From Stramentimicrobium sp964433555 (GTDB lineage Bacteria; Atribacterota; Phoenicimicrobiia; Phoenicimicrobiales; Stramentimicrobiaceae), in assembly GCA_964433555.1 (NCBI GenBank), contig CAYSRG010000003.1, positions 62,001 through 126,000 of the forward strand: DNA of 64,000 nt, given 5' to 3'. This document shows positions 61,473 through 64,000 of the stretch, piece by piece. Positions within the stretch are counted from its first letter, which is position 1, and the number at the start of each line of letters is the position of its first letter. The notes under the pieces were generated by a model. It was not told where the DNA came from, did no database searches, and saw only the letters and a list, made by a program, of their open reading frames with translations. The position numbers and the translations under genes are program-made.

Positions 61473-62735
61473 TTAAATTGGTTGAGCATTGGCAAGCAAA
61501 TACTTTTCTGCCTGTGGTGACCATAATCCATTAGTTACTGACAGAATATCAGCCAATCCTCTCATTACAGGTTCTTCCTTTACTTTTTGCGGTATTTCGG
61601 AAAGAGCAATAAGATCCATTTTGATATTGGTGTATATTAATTTCTTCCCCCCAGGAATCGTGGGTAAATTAAGTGTGGTTTCAACCACACAGTTTAATCC
61701 ACCTATGTGAGTAACCATAGCAGCAGGATTAATAACATTTTTTCCCATCATTTCCAGTGCTTCAATCATATCCTCTGTATTTCCACCACTGCTTCCCACT
61801 AGATGGGTGGATAAATAATGAATATTATAAAAATTCACAGTTGCATTAAAATGGGTATCTGTGGGACCGGCAAAAAAATTTAAACATCCATCTCTGGCTA
61901 ATAAGGAATCACCCAACTCAACAACTTCCCTTATGGGCGCCATGATAAATATATCATCATATCCTCTCCCTTCGCTGATGCAAAGTAATGATTTGCTTAT
62001 ATCTTTTTCTTTTAGAGGATTAAGATAGATAAGTTTAACTCCCATTTTCTCAGCTTTAGAAACAGAAAATATCTTTCCAGCTCTATACAATCGTTGGTCG
62101 TCAACATCTGTTATTACCAGTAATCCTGGCCTCTTTTCCCGATGTAGTGCATAATCAATCATGCCTAAACCCATCGGTCCAGCCCCTCCCATAATCATCA
62201 TATTCCCTTTTTCTTTTATTCCCATATAATGAATATATTCTCCTGGAGTAGTATGAAAACTGGTATGAAAGGCACCAATAATACAGGACATTGGTTCTGC
62301 TAAAGAACCACTATAAAAAGCTTCACCTTTATAATGAAGCAAGCAATTCATTTCCATTACCTGATTGGGGATAATTATATAGGTAGCATCACCGCCAATA
62401 TAAGGGAAAGAATAGCCAGGAGCATCAAGCGTTCCTTGATAATTTAATGCTGGTTGAATAGCAAATTTCTCTCCGCTATGAAATTCATGCTGCCATTTTT
62501 TCCCTACTTCAATAATTTCACCGCAAAACTCATGTCCAATAATAGTAGGATTCTCACGAATATTCTCTGGTACCCGCTTGTGTTTTTCACCCTGAATAGC
62601 TGCTTTATAAGATGAAAGACATAAACTATCTGTAATAACATGAGCTAATATTTCATCATCCTGTCTAGGAGGTAACTCAAACTCTTCCAGCCGTAAATCA
62701 TTTTTTCCGTAAATTCGAACAGCTTTCGTTTTCAT
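61473..62735 (-). CDS. Zinc-type alcohol dehydrogenase, sorbose-1-phosphate reductase-like
   Basis: A 420-aa MDR-family dehydrogenase. The usual catalytic Cys region reads DSLCLSSYKAA near residue 37; the zinc-binding GHEFCGEIIEVG lies near 67, and the nucleotide motif GGAGPMGLGMIDYAL near 188. The length and N-terminal pattern resemble L-sorbose-1-phosphate reductases. The neighbouring SDR and fructokinase support a sugar-alcohol route, but the substrate is not proven. Confidence 0.82.
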   Translation of the reverse strand: MKTKAVRIYGKNDLRLEEFELPPRQDDEILAHVITDSLCLSSYKAAIQGEKHKRVPENIRENPTIIGHEFCGEIIEVGKKWQHEFHSGEKFAIQPALNYQGTLDAPGYSFPYIGGDATYIIIPNQVMEMNCLLHYKGEAFYSGSLAEPMSCIIGAFHTSFHTTPGEYIHYMGIKEKGNMMIMGGAGPMGLGMIDYALHREKRPGLLVITDVDDQRLYRAGKIFSVSKAEKMGVKLIYLNPLKEKDISKSLLCISEGRGYDDIFIMAPIREVVELGDSLLARDGCLNFFAGPTDTHFNATVNFYNIHYLSTHLVGSSGGNTEDMIEALEMMGKNVINPAAMVTHIGGLNCVVETTLNLPTIPGGKKLIYTNIKMDLIALSEIPQKVKEEPVMRGLADILSVTNGLWSPQAEKYLLANAQPI

Positions 62736-62764
62736 AGTATTACCCTTTTCATTTATATCATTGA

Positions 62765-63994
62765 TTATCTTAACATGACCTGCCCACCGGCAACAGGTAT
62801 CGCCTGACCTGTTTCATACTTCTGTCCGATAACATACAATACTGCTTTTACAATATCCTCACAACTACAACCCCTACCCACAGGTATTTTGGATTTATAG
62901 AATTGCCTAACATCATCAATATTACGAGCCCCTGGTACTTTGCCACTTTTTAGATATTGTACAAAAAGACCATTTCGGGGATCAGACCAGAGAGGACCTT
63001 CGAAAAAATTACCAGGACATATTGCATTTACCTTAATATTATCTTCTAATAATTCCTTAGCAAAGCTTTGTGTTAATCCTATACCGGCAAACTTGCTTCC
63101 AGCATAAGCACAATTCTTATAGGAACCTTCTAATCCAGATTTGGAATTAATTTGAATAATATCAGTTATATAATCAGAATGACCCTTGTTCTGCCAAGCC
63201 ATTACCCGGGAGGCATGTTTGGTACATAAAAAGTAACCAAAGTAATTTACCTTATTGACAAACTGAAAATCCTGAAAATTCATTTCCTTAACACTTTCGG
63301 CTTTCAGTACACCTGCATTATTAATAAATACATCCATTCCACCTGTATTTCTAACAATCTCCTCAGTCATTTCCTGTACTGATTTCTCATTGGTCACATC
63401 AACGCTTACTGCGAAAGCACACTTTTTATCATAAAGATAATTCAATTCCTCCACCAATTTTGCAGCACCCTCCCTATTAATATCAGCTACAAATAAGAAG
63501 GCACCCATTTTAACCAAGTTTCTGACCAAACAGGCGCCAATTCCCTGGGCACCTCCGGTAACTACAATGATCTTTCCTTTTACACTGCAGGTAATCTCAT
63601 AGTCTGGTTTTGAGACACTTTTCTGAGGAACAGACACCTGCATTAGTTCAGTTAAAGGCTCTTTCTGTGTATCCAGACATTCTTGATAGTTAGAACCTGA
63701 AAATAAAATCATATCATTATCTAATGTAATAATATGAGGATGATATTTATGTCCCTTCAGATACTGCTGATAATCCTGAGAAAGTCTTTTTATGATATCA
63801 TATTTTTTTTCTAAGAAGGACTCTTCATCAATGGAAAGTTCAATAGTAAGAGGTGGGTTTAACAATTTTCCAGTTCTGGAAAGTTCATTAATTTTGTCCT
63901 TGAGCTGTAAAATTTTTCCTGGATTCTTCTCATATTTTATATACCTACCCTTTTCACCATCAAAACTAAGACCTCTAATCAGAGGAATAAGCAT
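62765..63994 (-). CDS. SDR-family dehydrogenase with N-terminal extension (possibly cut by window edge)
   Basis: 409 aa are visible. Residues about 140-409 are a classical SDR: IIVVTGGAQGIGACLV, NNAGVLKAESV near 228, active-site S...YAGSKFAGIG near 295, and the C-terminal VAGGQVMLR. It resembles sorbitol-6-phosphate 2-dehydrogenases. The first 140 residues look like the end of a class II aldolase-SDR linker (ITLDNDMILFSG), so an even longer fused protein starting beyond 64000 is possible. ATG at 63994 has no room to check its ribosome site. First visible gene of a dehydrogenase-dehydrogenase-kinase operon. Confidence 0.78.
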   Translation of the reverse strand: MLIPLIRGLSFDGEKGRYIKYEKNPGKILQLKDKINELSRTGKLLNPPLTIELSIDEESFLEKKYDIIKRLSQDYQQYLKGHKYHPHIITLDNDMILFSGSNYQECLDTQKEPLTELMQVSVPQKSVSKPDYEITCSVKGKIIVVTGGAQGIGACLVRNLVKMGAFLFVADINREGAAKLVEELNYLYDKKCAFAVSVDVTNEKSVQEMTEEIVRNTGGMDVFINNAGVLKAESVKEMNFQDFQFVNKVNYFGYFLCTKHASRVMAWQNKGHSDYITDIIQINSKSGLEGSYKNCAYAGSKFAGIGLTQSFAKELLEDNIKVNAICPGNFFEGPLWSDPRNGLFVQYLKSGKVPGARNIDDVRQFYKSKIPVGRGCSCEDIVKAVLYVIGQKYETGQAIPVAGGQVMLR

Positions 63995-64000
63995 ATTTAG

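Overview
The window reads as a piece of chromosome from a low-GC, anaerobic, diderm bacterium. Anaerobic life is suggested by a tungsten-type aldehyde:ferredoxin oxidoreductase, two ferredoxin-domain MinD-like ATPases with NifX-family partners, and an AdoMet-radical-rich gene set. An outer membrane is suggested by two TolC-family genes beside a MacAB-type pump. Lysine through LL-diaminopimelate aminotransferase, T-box leaders, a lysine riboswitch and a ykkC-class leader point to a lineage with clostridial-style RNA regulation. Atribacterota or a Halanaerobiales-like group would fit, but I cannot settle the taxonomy from the sequence alone. No rRNA, tRNA, CRISPR array, intact transposase or phage module was seen.

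Left part (1-24 kb), almost all on the minus strand: lysA-dapF-dapL behind a lysine riboswitch with its own terminator; transketolase; an overlapping aldehyde oxidoreductase/class II aldolase pair; pyrR; ornithine carbamoyltransferase with a class III aminotransferase; a T-box-controlled serine operon (class V aminotransferase, serA, DUF1015); purH and purD; a degenerate Nudix-like protein; and a short alpha-glucan phosphorylase. A two-component system (plus strand) and a frameshifted glycosyltransferase follow.

Middle part (24-43 kb): single housekeeping and hypothetical genes, then two groups worth attention. One is an envelope redox group: a thioredoxin-CcdA/DsbD fusion, a thioredoxin-like protein without the usual CxxC, and a DUF1573 lipoprotein, with an ArsR remnant beside them. 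The other is a cluster of Fur regulator, two NifX-family proteins, a Gly-rich zinc ribbon, two MinD-like ferredoxin ATPases and a radical SAM protein, with matching Fur-like boxes. A TetR gene with a 31-bp near-palindrome precedes a second radical SAM protein.

Right part (43-64 kb): a 7.6-kb block of visibly higher GC encodes a MacAB/double-TolC efflux operon, divergent from marR-MATE with a palindromic operator. Next comes ilvB-ilvH-ilvC, whose leader appears to stack an isoleucine T-box and a ykkC-type (probably ppGpp-class) riboswitch behind one promoter. An ApbE/FMN-binding pair, a PAS-GAF-PAS-GAF-GGDEF-HD-GYP sensor and a sugar-alcohol catabolic operon running off the right edge complete the window.

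Dispersed GGGGAAGAATTCCCC-type hairpins occur at least four times between genes. Several eroded genes (glycosyltransferase, methyltransferase tail, ArsR, two degraded reading frames) show ongoing gene decay.
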